Below, piece after piece: positions 32,984 through 41,052 of a stretch of 64,000 nucleotides of DNA. The translations under genes and the position numbers were made by a program. This DNA is from Nocardioides sp. Soil805 (lineage in GTDB: Bacteria; Actinomycetota; Actinomycetes; Propionibacteriales; Nocardioidaceae), in assembly GCF_001429625.1 (NCBI RefSeq), contig NZ_LMSU01000001.1, positions 1,168,310 to 1,232,309 of the forward strand. Reading direction: 5' to 3'. Below the pieces are notes generated by a model. It did not search any database, had not been told where the DNA came from, and worked only from the letters and a program-made list of their open reading frames with translations. The number at the start of each line of letters is the position of its first letter. Position 1 is the stretch's first letter.

Positions 32984-34062
32984 GCGGGCCCAGAGGCGTG
33001 CCCAGAAGCGTGCCCAGAAGCGTCCAGCACCAGGCCGCCGAGGGCGGCCTGGTCGCGCTCGGCGTGCCACTGCCGGACGTAGAGCTCGAGGTCGACGACC
33101 CGGCGCACGTGGTCCTCGTCGGTGGCGAGCGGTCCGGGGCCGAGCCCGTGGGCGGACCGGGCCAGCACCTCCTCCGCCGCCGCGGCCACCGCCTGGCGGA
33201 CCCGGAGCGCGGCCCGGGCGCCGTCGACGCCGAGCAGGAGGCCGGCGTCGATCGCCCCCGCGGCGTCGGTCAGGGCGCAGCGGGCGGCGTGCAGCAGGGC
33301 GTCGACGGCACCGAGGTGCATGAGGGCGACCTGGTCGGGCTCGCGGCCCCCCGTCGCGGCGGCCAGCATCCGGCGAGCGACACCGACCGCTCCGCCGTAC
33401 CAGACGGCGGCCACGCCGATGCCGCCCCAGGCGAAGCCGGGACGCTCGAGGTACCACCCGGCCTCGCCCACCGCACGCGCCGGCACGGCGTCGAGGTCGA
33501 CCGGCCCGGAGTCGACGTCCGGCAGCCCGCGCGCCACCCAGGTGCCTGCGACGGGGGCGACCCCCGCGTGGTGCAGGTCGACCTCGAAGAGCCGGCGCTC
33601 CTGCCCGACCCACGCGCTGATCAGCGCCCGGTCGAGCTGCCCGGCGAGCGAGCACCAGTGCTTGCGGCCGGTCAGCGTCCACGACGAACCGTCGTACGCG
33701 CCCTGCAGCGGGGTGCCCGGACCCTCGGCGGCGTACACGCCCCAGGCGCCCGGCGACGGCTCGACATCGGCCTGGCCGAGGATCGCGAGGGCGTCGAGGT
33801 GCGGCTCCAGCACCCGGGCGACCGTCAGGTCGGTGGCGCCGAGGGTGGCGAGCGCCGACCACAGCAGCGACGTCGCGCCTCCCCCGGGCTGCGGCAGCGT
33901 CGCGCCCACCTGGGACGCGAGCGCGATGGCGGCAGGGACGTCGGCCGCCGCGGACCGGGCCCCATCGGCCAGGGCGGCCAGCGCGTCGCGTTGGTCGTCG
34001 GGCAGGTCGGCGAGCAGCACGGGGCGAGCCGGCTGGTCGGGTCGTCGCGGCACGGGGGCCAT
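32977..34062 (-). CDS. Acyl-CoA dehydrogenase family protein
   Basis: A 361-residue flavoprotein of the acyl-CoA dehydrogenase fold: GAYDGSSWTLTGRKHWCSLAG is the middle-domain signature, and a helical C-terminal domain follows. It is shorter than typical catabolic enzymes (about 380-400) and no Glu base in the usual position can be recognised with confidence. The last residues form a short repeat (ASGHASGHASG) from a 12-bp DNA triplication at about 32985-33025. It heads the operon with PIG-L/methyltransferase and GT2 genes, which suggests a role in modifying a glycolipid or amino-sugar metabolite rather than beta-oxidation. GAGGAGA lies just before the ATG. Confidence 0.8.
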   Translation of the reverse strand: MAPVPRRPDQPARPVLLADLPDDQRDALAALADGARSAAADVPAAIALASQVGATLPQPGGGATSLLWSALATLGATDLTVARVLEPHLDALAILGQADVEPSPGAWGVYAAEGPGTPLQGAYDGSSWTLTGRKHWCSLAGQLDRALISAWVGQERRLFEVDLHHAGVAPVAGTWVARGLPDVDSGPVDLDAVPARAVGEAGWYLERPGFAWGGIGVAAVWYGGAVGVARRMLAAATGGREPDQVALMHLGAVDALLHAARCALTDAAGAIDAGLLLGVDGARAALRVRQAVAAAAEEVLARSAHGLGPGPLATDEDHVRRVVDLELYVRQWHAERDQAALGGLVLDASGHASGHASGPAW

Positions 34063-34271
34063 GGGTCTCCTCGGGTGGCGGACGACGGGCTCGTCCTGCG
34101 GTCGACGCTAGCCACGCACCCGTGGCGGGGGACCCTCCCCACGGGTGCCGCGCGTGCGACCTGCCTCACCGCGGTGGACCCGGGTCACCGGCCGGGTGGT
34201 TGGCTGGCGACATGCCCCCGGGGCCGCTCGCGGCACCCGGACCCCCAGCCGGACCCACCCAGGAGGAAGCC

Positions 34272-34661
34272 GTGCGCATCGAGGCCAGCGGACCGCGCCC
34301 GGTCGACGACAGCTGGGAGCAGTACACCCGGCCCGCGGCGTGGGCGGAGTGGGCGCCGCAGATCCGCAGCGTGCGCGGGGTGGGCGGACGCATCGCGGCC
34401 GGCGACCGTGGCGTGGTCCACGGCCCCTTCCCGGTCCGGGTGCCCTTCACGATCGTCTCGGTCGACCCGGACGCCCGGCGCTGGCGGTGGCGGGTCGGCA
34501 TCCGGCCCGTCACGGTGGTCCTCGACCACGGCGTCGACCCCGTCGAGCCCGGTGGCACCGGAGGCACGACGGCGTGGGCGGACGTCCACGCCCCCGCGCT
34601 GCTCGTGCGCGCCTACGCTCCCCTGGCCCGCCTCGCCCTGCGCCGGCTGGTGGGCGGATGA
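34272..34661 (+). CDS. SRPBCC (polyketide cyclase/START-like) protein
   Basis: A 129-residue single-domain protein of the SRPBCC fold (polyketide_cyc2-like). The N-terminal SWEQYTRPAAWAEWAPQIRSV and the strand RWRWRVGIRPVTVVLDHGVDP fit the family. These barrels bind hydrophobic ligands and many have no known enzyme activity. GTG 34272 has AGGAGGA five bases upstream and is preferred to the more distal ATG 34122. The stop overlaps the next ATG by 4 bp, so it is coupled with the DUF2237 protein. Confidence 0.75.
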   Translation: MRIEASGPRPVDDSWEQYTRPAAWAEWAPQIRSVRGVGGRIAAGDRGVVHGPFPVRVPFTIVSVDPDARRWRWRVGIRPVTVVLDHGVDPVEPGGTGGTTAWADVHAPALLVRAYAPLARLALRRLVGG

Positions 34662-35077
34662 GCGAGCCCACCGCCTCCGGCCCCCCGGCGGTCGAGCGCA
34701 ACGTGCTCGGCGGCAAGCTCGAGCCCTGCGGCACCGACCCGATGACCGGCTTCCACCGTGACGGCTCCTGCACCGTGGGTCCGCACGACGCGGGCCTGCA
34801 CGCCGTCTGCGCGGTGATGACCGACGAGTTCCTCGCCCACCAGGCGGCGGTCGGCAACGACCTGTCGACCCCCCGGCCCGAGTGGGGCTTCCCCGGACTC
34901 GTGCCCGGTGATCGCTGGTGCGTCGTGGCCGCGCGCTGGCTCCAGGCGTACGCCGCCGGCGTACCCGCGCCCGTCGTCCTGGCCTCCACGTCCGAGCGGG
35001 CGCTGGAGGTGGTGGAGATCGAGATCCTCCGCGAGCTCTCGGTGGACGTGCCGCCCGACCTCAGTGCGTGGGGATGA
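34658..35077 (+). CDS. DUF2237 family protein
   Basis: A 139-residue protein that matches DUF2237 over its whole length: RNVLGGKLEPCGTDPMTGFHRDG, CTVGPHDAGLHAVCAVMTDEF, and the GLVPGDRWCVVAARWLQA segment. Two conserved cysteines (CGTDP, CTVGPHD) are seen, and a C-terminal part about ERALEVVEIEILREL. The family is widely conserved in bacteria but has no assigned function. It overlaps the SRPBCC gene by 4 bp. Confidence 0.85.
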   Translation: MSEPTASGPPAVERNVLGGKLEPCGTDPMTGFHRDGSCTVGPHDAGLHAVCAVMTDEFLAHQAAVGNDLSTPRPEWGFPGLVPGDRWCVVAARWLQAYAAGVPAPVVLASTSERALEVVEIEILRELSVDVPPDLSAWG

Positions 35078-35127
35078 GCCCTGCGTCTCGTCCGGTGGAC
35101 ATCCGTACCCGATGGCACGTAGTCCTC

Positions 35128-35155
35128 TTTACCCACCGGCATGACCCGCTAGATT
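35128..35155 (+). promoter_or_regulatory. Promoter of the PP2C/GT2/STAS operon
   Basis: TTTACC (35128-35133), 16 bp, then TAGATT (35150-35155), about 36 bp before the first gene. It resembles a housekeeping sigma-70-type promoter. No second promoter is evident between the following five genes, which overlap each other. Confidence 0.6.
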
Positions 35156-35191
35156 GGCGCCGTCCCATCGCGTCGCACTGAAGGCCACCGC

Positions 35192-36487
35192 ATGTTCTCG
35201 GAAGATCGTCCTACGTCGACGCGTGACGCAGGTCCCGACGGGCGTCCGGTCGAGCGACGGCGTCGGGCCGACCGTGCCGACCGCGCCGGGACGCCACCGG
35301 ACGGGGTGGAGCGGCGCCGGCAGCGGGCCGTGGACAGCCTGGGGCTCAGCGTCCCGGCCCGGCAGCAGCGCGATGACCGCTTCGACCGCATCACCCGGCT
35401 GGCCGCGCGGATCTTCGACGCCTCCTGGGCGGGGATCACCGTGCTCGACGGCGACCAGGCCTGGTTCCCCAGCGCGCAGGGCTTCGACATCCCGCTCATG
35501 CCTCGCGAGGACACGTTCTGCTCGCGCACGACGAGCAACGCCCGCCTGACGGTGGTGCCCGACGCGACCCTCGATCCGGACTACGCCGGGCTCCCGGCGG
35601 TCGTCAACGACGGGATCCGCTTCTACGCGGGGGTGCCGATGACCGACACGCTGGGCAACGTCATCGGGGTCTTCTGCGTCTACGACCACTCCCCCCGCAC
35701 CATGCCCGGTCGGGACCTGGAGACGCTCGAGGACCTGGCCGCCTGGGCCCAGTCCGAGCTCGTCGGGTCGAGCGAGATGCTCCGGGCCGGCCAGGTGCAG
35801 AAGGCCATGCTCCCCGCGGCCCCCCTCCACCGCGACGGCTGGGACGTGGACGGCATCTGCCTGCCGGCCCTGGCAGTCGGTGGCGACCTGTTCGACTTCG
35901 CGCTCACCAACGGCGTGATCCACATCGGGCTCGGCGACGTGATGGGCAAGGGCACCGGTGCCGCCCTCGTGGGCGCCGGGGTCCGGGCCGCCGTCCGCAG
36001 CACCCACCCCGAGGTCGTGACCGGCACCGACCTCGGCACCACGACCCACCGCGTCGCCCGCACCCTGCGCGGCGACCTGGAGCGCAACGAGTCCTTCGTG
36101 ACGCTGTTCCAGTGCGCGATCGACGTGGCGAGCGGGTCCGTGCGGTACGCCGACGCCGGCGCCGGCCTGTGCGTCCTGCTCCGCGTCGACGGGACCGTGG
36201 AGCGGCTGACCAGCGAGGACCGCCCGCTCGGGATCCTGCCCGACGACACCTGGACCGAGCACCGCACGACCATCGACCCCGGCGACCGGCTGCTGGTCTT
36301 CAGCGACGGCCTGCTCGACCTCCTCCACGACCAGGTCGAGTGGTGGCCCGAGGTGGGCACCCTGGTCGGCGAGCACGCCGACCCGGCCGGGCTGCTGCTG
36401 GCCGTGCGCGAGCTGACCGCCGCGCAGGTCGCCCTGGACGACGTCACCGCCGTGGCGGTGTACCGCAGCCCGGAGGCCCGCGAGTGA
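35192..36487 (+). CDS. GAF-domain PP2C (SpoIIE-type) serine phosphatase
   Basis: A 431-residue phosphatase. A basic, Arg-rich N-terminus of about 50 residues is followed by a GAF sensor domain (about 65-190; WAGITVLDGDQAWFPSAQGF, YAGVPMTDTLGNVIGVFCV). The SpoIIE/PP2C domain (about 210-430) has the metal-binding aspartates in VGGDLFDFAL, GDVMGKGTGAALVGAG and FSDGLLDL. All are present, so it should be active. Such enzymes dephosphorylate STAS-domain antagonists, and a STAS protein is two genes downstream. The GAF domain probably senses a small molecule or redox state. It heads the operon and its stop overlaps the next GTG by 4 bp. Confidence 0.88.
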   Translation: MFSEDRPTSTRDAGPDGRPVERRRRADRADRAGTPPDGVERRRQRAVDSLGLSVPARQQRDDRFDRITRLAARIFDASWAGITVLDGDQAWFPSAQGFDIPLMPREDTFCSRTTSNARLTVVPDATLDPDYAGLPAVVNDGIRFYAGVPMTDTLGNVIGVFCVYDHSPRTMPGRDLETLEDLAAWAQSELVGSSEMLRAGQVQKAMLPAAPLHRDGWDVDGICLPALAVGGDLFDFALTNGVIHIGLGDVMGKGTGAALVGAGVRAAVRSTHPEVVTGTDLGTTTHRVARTLRGDLERNESFVTLFQCAIDVASGSVRYADAGAGLCVLLRVDGTVERLTSEDRPLGILPDDTWTEHRTTIDPGDRLLVFSDGLLDLLHDQVEWWPEVGTLVGEHADPAGLLLAVRELTAAQVALDDVTAVAVYRSPEARE

Positions 36488-38502
36488 GCGACGCCCGGCG
36501 CTTCTTCGTCCGGGTCGTCGCGCTCGTCACTGCGATCCTCGGGATCAACTACGTCGCCTGGCGCTGGTTGTTCTCGGTCAACTGGGACGCGTGGTGGATC
36601 GCGGTCCCCCTCGTCCTCGCCGAGACCTACAGCCTCGTCGACTCGCTGCTGTTCGGCATGACCGTGTGGCGGCTCAAGGGCCGCGGCGAGCCCCCCGTGC
36701 CGGCCCGGGACCTGACCGTGGACGTCTTCATCGCGACGTACAACGAGCCTCTCGACCTCGTCCTGGACACCGCCCGCGCGGCCCAGCGCATCGCCTACCC
36801 CCACCGGACGTGGATCCTCGACGACGGCAACCGCGCCGAGCTGCGCGCCCGCGCCGAGGCGGAGGGCATCGGCTGGATCACCCGGTCGGCCGACTGGGCC
36901 GACATGCCGCGGCACGCCAAGGCCGGCAACCTCAACAACGCGCTGTCGGTCACCGAGGGCGAGTTCCTGCTGATCCTCGACGCCGACATGGTCCCGTCCC
37001 CCGAGATCCTCGACCGCACCCTCGGCTACTTCGAGGACGAGCGGATGGGCCTGGTCCAGACCCCGCAGTACTTCGTCAACGTCCCCGACCACGACCCCCT
37101 CGGCAGCCAGGCGCCGCTGTTCTACGGCCCGATCCAGGAGGGCAAGGACGGCTGGAACGCCGCCTTCTTCTGCGGCTCCAACGCCGTGATCCGGCGCGAG
37201 GCGCTCATGCAGCTCGGGGTCGCCCGGTACGCCGGGGAGGTCGAGGTCGGCGTCCACCGCGCGCTCCGCACCGCCCGTTCGGTCATCCGCAAGGCGCGCA
37301 AGGACCTCGACGCCGACCAGGTCCAGGTGCTCGGTGCTCTCGAGGAGATCGACTACGCGATCGCCCGGGCCCGGCGCGACCTGGACCGCGGCGAGGCGCT
37401 CTTCGACGTCACCTACCGCTTCCAGAAGCGGGTGGCCACGACCCGGCGCGAGCTGGTCGACGCCGACCTGCGGACCCTGAACGAGGACCTGGCGATCATC
37501 GCGGGCCTCGACCGGGTGGCCGACGACCCCGACGTCAGCCTCGCCACCATCGACGAGACCGCGCTGCTCCAGCTGGCCGACCGCGAGTGGTCCCCGCTCG
37601 GTGCGGTCGAGACGGTCGAGGCGCTGGTGCGCTCCATCGACGTCGACCGGGGTGGCGAGGCGCAGCCGGTGATGCCGATGGCCACCATCTCGGTGACCGA
37701 GGACATGGCGACCTGCATGCGGCTGCACGGCCTCGGCTGGCGCACGGCCTACCACGACGAGATCCTGGCCAAGGGCCTCGCTCCCGAGGACCTGCAGACG
37801 ATGCTGACCCAGCGGCTGCGGTGGGCGCAGGGCACGATGCAGGTGATGTTCCGGGAGAACCCGCTCGTCCAGAAGGGCCTCACCCTGGCGCAGCGGCTCA
37901 TGTACTTCGCGACGATGTGGACCTACCTCTCCGGCTTCGCCGCGCTCGTCTACATCGCCGCTCCGATCACCTACCTGACCCTCGGCGTGCTGCCGGTGCA
38001 GGCGCTGAGCACCGACTTCTTCGTCCGCCTGGTGCCGTTCCTGCTGGTCAACCAGCTGCTCTTCTTCGTCGTCGCCGACGGCAGACCGACCTGGCGTGGC
38101 CAGCAGTACTCCCTCGCGCTCTTCCCGGTGTGGATCCGCTCCTTCACCTCCGCGTTCGGCAACGTCTTCCTGGGCCGGTCGCTGGACTTCGCGGTGACAC
38201 CGAAGGAGAAGCGCGCCCCGACCGGGCACCGCTGGGACCTGGTCAAGCCACAGCTGGTGGCCATGGGCCTGCTGGTGCTGGCCCTGGTCGCCGGCGCGGT
38301 CCGCCTCGCGCTGGGCGAGGCGAGCCCGTTCGGCACCGTCTTCAACATGGTGTGGGTGGTCTTCGACCTGGTGGTCTTCTCGGTGATCATCTCGGCCGTG
38401 CGCTACCGCGGCTTCGAGCCCGACACGGCCCCCGACAGCGACCTCGACGCGTCCCCGCCGGAGACCGCGTCCGCCCGTCCGTCCGACGAAGGAGCAGCAT
38501 GA
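36484..38502 (+). CDS. Membrane GT2 glycan synthase (cellulose-synthase-like) with large helical insert
   Basis: A 672-residue processive-type GT2 synthase. Two N-terminal spans lead to a catalytic domain with DDGN (Asp113), DADM (166-169), TED (405-407) and the processivity motif QRLRW (443-447). About four to five spans follow at the C-terminus, then a Ser/Asp/Pro-rich tail. Between CGSNAVIRREAL (about 230) and TED there are about 170 residues, far more than in typical BcsA (roughly 40-60). The extra part is charged and helical (RKARKDLDADQVQVLGAL). No PilZ domain is present, so control by c-di-GMP through PilZ is unlikely. It should polymerise an exopolysaccharide across the membrane. The product is unknown. 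Confidence 0.85.
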   Translation: MSDARRFFVRVVALVTAILGINYVAWRWLFSVNWDAWWIAVPLVLAETYSLVDSLLFGMTVWRLKGRGEPPVPARDLTVDVFIATYNEPLDLVLDTARAAQRIAYPHRTWILDDGNRAELRARAEAEGIGWITRSADWADMPRHAKAGNLNNALSVTEGEFLLILDADMVPSPEILDRTLGYFEDERMGLVQTPQYFVNVPDHDPLGSQAPLFYGPIQEGKDGWNAAFFCGSNAVIRREALMQLGVARYAGEVEVGVHRALRTARSVIRKARKDLDADQVQVLGALEEIDYAIARARRDLDRGEALFDVTYRFQKRVATTRRELVDADLRTLNEDLAIIAGLDRVADDPDVSLATIDETALLQLADREWSPLGAVETVEALVRSIDVDRGGEAQPVMPMATISVTEDMATCMRLHGLGWRTAYHDEILAKGLAPEDLQTMLTQRLRWAQGTMQVMFRENPLVQKGLTLAQRLMYFATMWTYLSGFAALVYIAAPITYLTLGVLPVQALSTDFFVRLVPFLLVNQLLFFVVADGRPTWRGQQYSLALFPVWIRSFTSAFGNVFLGRSLDFAVTPKEKRAPTGHRWDLVKPQLVAMGLLVLALVAGAVRLALGEASPFGTVFNMVWVVFDLVVFSVIISAVRYRGFEPDTAPDSDLDASPPETASARPSDEGAA

Positions 38503-38834
38503 TCGAGTTCGACGTCCGCACCACCGACGACGGGATCGGCGTCGTCGCCCCGCGGGGACGCCTCAACATGGTCGCGGCGCGGCAGCTGCGCGAGACCCTG
38601 ACCGGCCTCGTGGAGGGCGGTACGCGCCGCATCGTCGTGGACCTCGCCGGTACGACGTTCCTCGACTCGTCCGCGCTCGGCGCGCTGGTCGCGGGCCTCA
38701 AGACGGCCCGGCAGGCCGGTGGGGACCTGCGGATCGCGCGGCCCACCGAGTCGGTGATGACGGTCTTCCGGCTGACCAACATGGACAAGGTGCTGCGTGC
38801 GCGCGACGACGTCGAGAGCGCGTTCGATGTCTGA
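38499..38834 (+). CDS. STAS-domain anti-sigma-factor antagonist-like protein
   Basis: A 111-residue STAS protein. The phosphorylation site is in FLDSSALGALV with Asp56, Ser57 and Ser58, aligned to the Ser58 phosphosite of SpoIIAA. In partner switching the unphosphorylated STAS binds the kinase/anti-sigma protein and the PP2C phosphatase restores it. Both partners are encoded in this operon. It overlaps the synthase gene by 4 bp (ATGA) and the kinase gene by 8 bp. Confidence 0.9.
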   Translation: MIEFDVRTTDDGIGVVAPRGRLNMVAARQLRETLTGLVEGGTRRIVVDLAGTTFLDSSALGALVAGLKTARQAGGDLRIARPTESVMTVFRLTNMDKVLRARDDVESAFDV

Positions 38835-39261
38835 GGGGCGGGAGGCCGTGGACGTCTTCGAGGCCCCCGTCGAGCCGGAGAGCCTGGACCTGGTCCAGGA
38901 CCGGCTCGAGACGTTGTGGTCCCACGACGAGTCGGTGTCCGCCGCGGACCGGATCCGGTTCGAGATGGCGCTCGTGGAGATCGTCGGCAACATCGTCGAG
39001 CACGCCTTCGAGCTGGACGCCGACGCCCGCGGTCGCCTGCTCACCGTGGCGCTCACGCTGGGTCCCGACCAGATCGAGGCCGTGCTCTCCGACAACGGCC
39101 TCCCGGCGGCGATCGACCTCGAGTCGGCGACGATGCCCGGCGAGGAGGCCACCTCCGGGCGCGGGCTCGCGCTCGCCGTCGCGGCCGTCGACGAGGTCGG
39201 CTACGAGCGGGTCGAGGGCCGCAACCACTGGAGGCTCGTGTGCCGACGGAACGCCGACTGA
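38827..39261 (+). CDS. RsbW/SpoIIAB-like anti-sigma serine kinase (HATPase_c)
   Basis: A 144-residue GHKL ATPase. The N box is FEMALVEIVGNIVEHAFE, the G1 box LSDNGLPAA, and the G2 box TSGRGLALAVAAVDE. It should phosphorylate the STAS protein encoded just upstream and, in its free form, bind a target, which for relatives is a sigma factor. No sigma gene is in this operon, so the target may be elsewhere or may not be a sigma factor. The ATG at 38827 is preferred to an upstream one inside the STAS gene. Confidence 0.88.
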   Translation: MSEGREAVDVFEAPVEPESLDLVQDRLETLWSHDESVSAADRIRFEMALVEIVGNIVEHAFELDADARGRLLTVALTLGPDQIEAVLSDNGLPAAIDLESATMPGEEATSGRGLALAVAAVDEVGYERVEGRNHWRLVCRRNAD

Positions 39262-40631
39262 CGCTCCTCGGTCGGCGGTGGCCCGCGCTGGCGGGCGCGA
39301 TGGTCCTGGGGGTGCTCCTGGTGGCGGGTGCCCTGCCCGCCTCCGGCACCACCCCGACGTACACCGCCGACGGCCCGCCTGACGGCTCCGCGCCGTCCCC
39401 GGAGCCGGGTCGGCCGTGGTTCGGTCCCGGCCTGGACTGGACGCGGGACCTGCCCGCCGACTACGCCGAGCGCCTCGGCGAGGCGCCGTCGCTCTACGCC
39501 CAGCGCGTGCACTACCCGCTGACGGCGGACGACCGGGGCTACCTCGACGACTTCGCGCGGCAGGCCGCCACCCAGGGTGCCGTGGCGGTGCTGACGCTGG
39601 AGCCGCAGGTCGCGCTCCCGGCGCTGACCTCGCGGGACGCGGAGGTGCTGGCCGAGGAGCTGGCGGACCTGCACCACCACTACGACGCCCACTTCCTGGT
39701 CCGCTTCGCCCCCGAGATGAACGGGTCGTGGGTCATCTGGGGCCAGCAGCCGGACCGCTACGTCGCAGCCTTCCGCACCGTGGCCGATGCCGTGCACGGC
39801 GCGACCGACCACGCCGAGATGGTGTGGTCCCCGGCGTACGGCGCGGGCTACCCCTTCGGTCGCGCGTACGGCGCCGTGGACTCGGCCGGTGCCCGCGTCG
39901 CCGAGGTCCTCGACACGGACGGGAACGGCTCTGTCGACGACGGCGACGACCCGTACGCGCCCTACTTCCCCGGCGACCGCTGGGTCGACTGGGTCGGGCT
40001 GTCGCTCTACCACTACGGCGCCCGACAGGACTTCGGCGACAACACGGCTCCGGCCCCCGGCGAGCTCGAGGCCCGCCTCGACGAACGCTTCGGGTACGGC
40101 GTCGCGCGTCGGCGCGAGCCCTTCCTCGGCCGCTTCGCGAGCCCGGACCGGCCGATGCTGGTGGAGACGTCGGCGCTGTGGAACACGGCGTACGAGGGCG
40201 GCGACTCCCAGCGCGACCTCAAGCGGTCGTGGTGGCGCCAGGTGCTCGACTCGACCGCGACGCACCCTGCGATCGGCGCCATCAGCTGGTTGGAGCTCAC
40301 CCGCCCGGAGGCCGAGATCGACGGCGAGGTGGCCGACTGGCGCGCCACCCACACGCCCGGCCTGGCGCGCGCCCTGCGGGGGGACCTCGCGGCCTCCGAC
40401 GTGGTGCTCGGGCCGGTGACCGAGGTCGTCGACCCCAGCACCGGCGCGGGGGCGGGCTCCGGCTCCTCCGCGTCCGCCGCGGTGGCCGACGGGTCCGCCG
40501 CCGAGGGTGCCGCCGAGGGTGCCGAGGCGTCCGGGAACACCGCGGACTGGGTGCCGCTCGCGCTGGCGCTGCTCGCGGTCGGCTACCTGCTGTACCGGCT
40601 CCTCACCCGTCGGCGGTCCTCGCAGGCCTGA
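39240..40631 (+). CDS. Secreted, C-terminally anchored GH26-like glycoside hydrolase
   Basis: A 463-residue protein with a signal sequence (LAGAMVLGVLLVAGALPASG). Its TIM-barrel domain is related to GH26 beta-mannanase-like enzymes: the acid/base Glu159 in VRFAPEMNGSWVIWG and the nucleophile Glu309 in MLVETSALWN. A Gly/Ser/Ala-rich linker and a final hydrophobic span with RRRSSQA at the end anchor it to the membrane. GTG 39240 has GGAGG five bases before it. Genes for hydrolases of this sort often sit beside exopolysaccharide synthases and trim or release the polymer. Its overlap of 22 bp with the kinase gene makes it part of the operon. Confidence 0.82.
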   Translation: MPTERRLTLLGRRWPALAGAMVLGVLLVAGALPASGTTPTYTADGPPDGSAPSPEPGRPWFGPGLDWTRDLPADYAERLGEAPSLYAQRVHYPLTADDRGYLDDFARQAATQGAVAVLTLEPQVALPALTSRDAEVLAEELADLHHHYDAHFLVRFAPEMNGSWVIWGQQPDRYVAAFRTVADAVHGATDHAEMVWSPAYGAGYPFGRAYGAVDSAGARVAEVLDTDGNGSVDDGDDPYAPYFPGDRWVDWVGLSLYHYGARQDFGDNTAPAPGELEARLDERFGYGVARRREPFLGRFASPDRPMLVETSALWNTAYEGGDSQRDLKRSWWRQVLDSTATHPAIGAISWLELTRPEAEIDGEVADWRATHTPGLARALRGDLAASDVVLGPVTEVVDPSTGAGAGSGSSASAAVADGSAAEGAAEGAEASGNTADWVPLALALLAVGYLLYRLLTRRRSSQA

Positions 40632-41052
40632 CGCGGACTGCGCTCCTGGCCTCGACTGCGCGCATGCGCAGCGTCGGGGACAGCGCGGCGCCCTTGCCCG
40701 CGCGCCCGCGCAGTCATGGAGGCCTCGGTGCCACCGTCCCACCCTTCAGGGCTGCGCAGGTGCGCACGCAGGCGAGGGAGCGCTGGCAGCCGCGGTTCGG
40801 GTTGGCCGGCCAGCATCCAGGGCGACTGCCGTCAGCACCTCGGCCAGGCCGCGTACGTCAAGGGACATGCTCCGACCGCCGTGCCCTGATCGCGACGCAG
40901 GGTGCGGACGTCCACCCCGCGACCGTACGCCGCCCGGAGCCGCATCGGTGAGGCACCGGGACCAACGGCGGCGGGTGCGGGGACCGAGGTCCCTGCCGCC
41001 CCGCTCCCGGCGTCCCGAGGATGGGTGCGACGCCACCACGACAGGAGCACTG
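40632..41052. other. 421-bp gap without an intact gene
   Basis: The gap holds a short palindrome (CTGCGC-GCAT-GCGCAG, 40656-40671) and, at 40779-40865, a decayed DinB-like gene end (own entry). No convincing ORF on either strand is present. The long frames that cross it have shadow composition. Confidence 0.6.
40779..40865 (+). pseudogene. Degenerate fragment of a DinB/DUF664 gene end
   Basis: Bases 40815-40865 encode IQGDCRQHLGQAAYVKG and match the 3' end of the intact DinB/DUF664 gene (54990-55040, opposite strand) at 46 of 51 bases. Just upstream, in a different frame, a WxP...AGQ stretch resembles the preceding part of that protein, so the fragment carries a frameshift or small deletion. 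No N-terminal part is left. It is likely the remnant of a paralogue. Confidence 0.7.

Noticed and set aside
31583..33862. Apparent 759-residue fusion including more sequence before PIG-L
   Set aside because: The upstream part is a shadow of the acyl-CoA dehydrogenase gene. ATG 32983 gives the normal PIG-L start.
35680..38229. 849-residue minus-strand open frame
   Set aside because: Antisense to the PP2C and GT2 genes, with no motif and biased composition.
35192..40631. Classical sigma-factor (SigB/SigF) operon
   Set aside because: PP2C, STAS and RsbW-like genes are present, but no sigma factor gene with region 2 or 4 motifs is in or next to the operon, and the promoter is of housekeeping type.
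40656..40671. CTGCGC-GCAT-GCGCAG palindrome as an operator
   Set aside because: It is short and made of GC-only words that are common in this genome, and no promoter element is next to it. It is mentioned only in the gap description.
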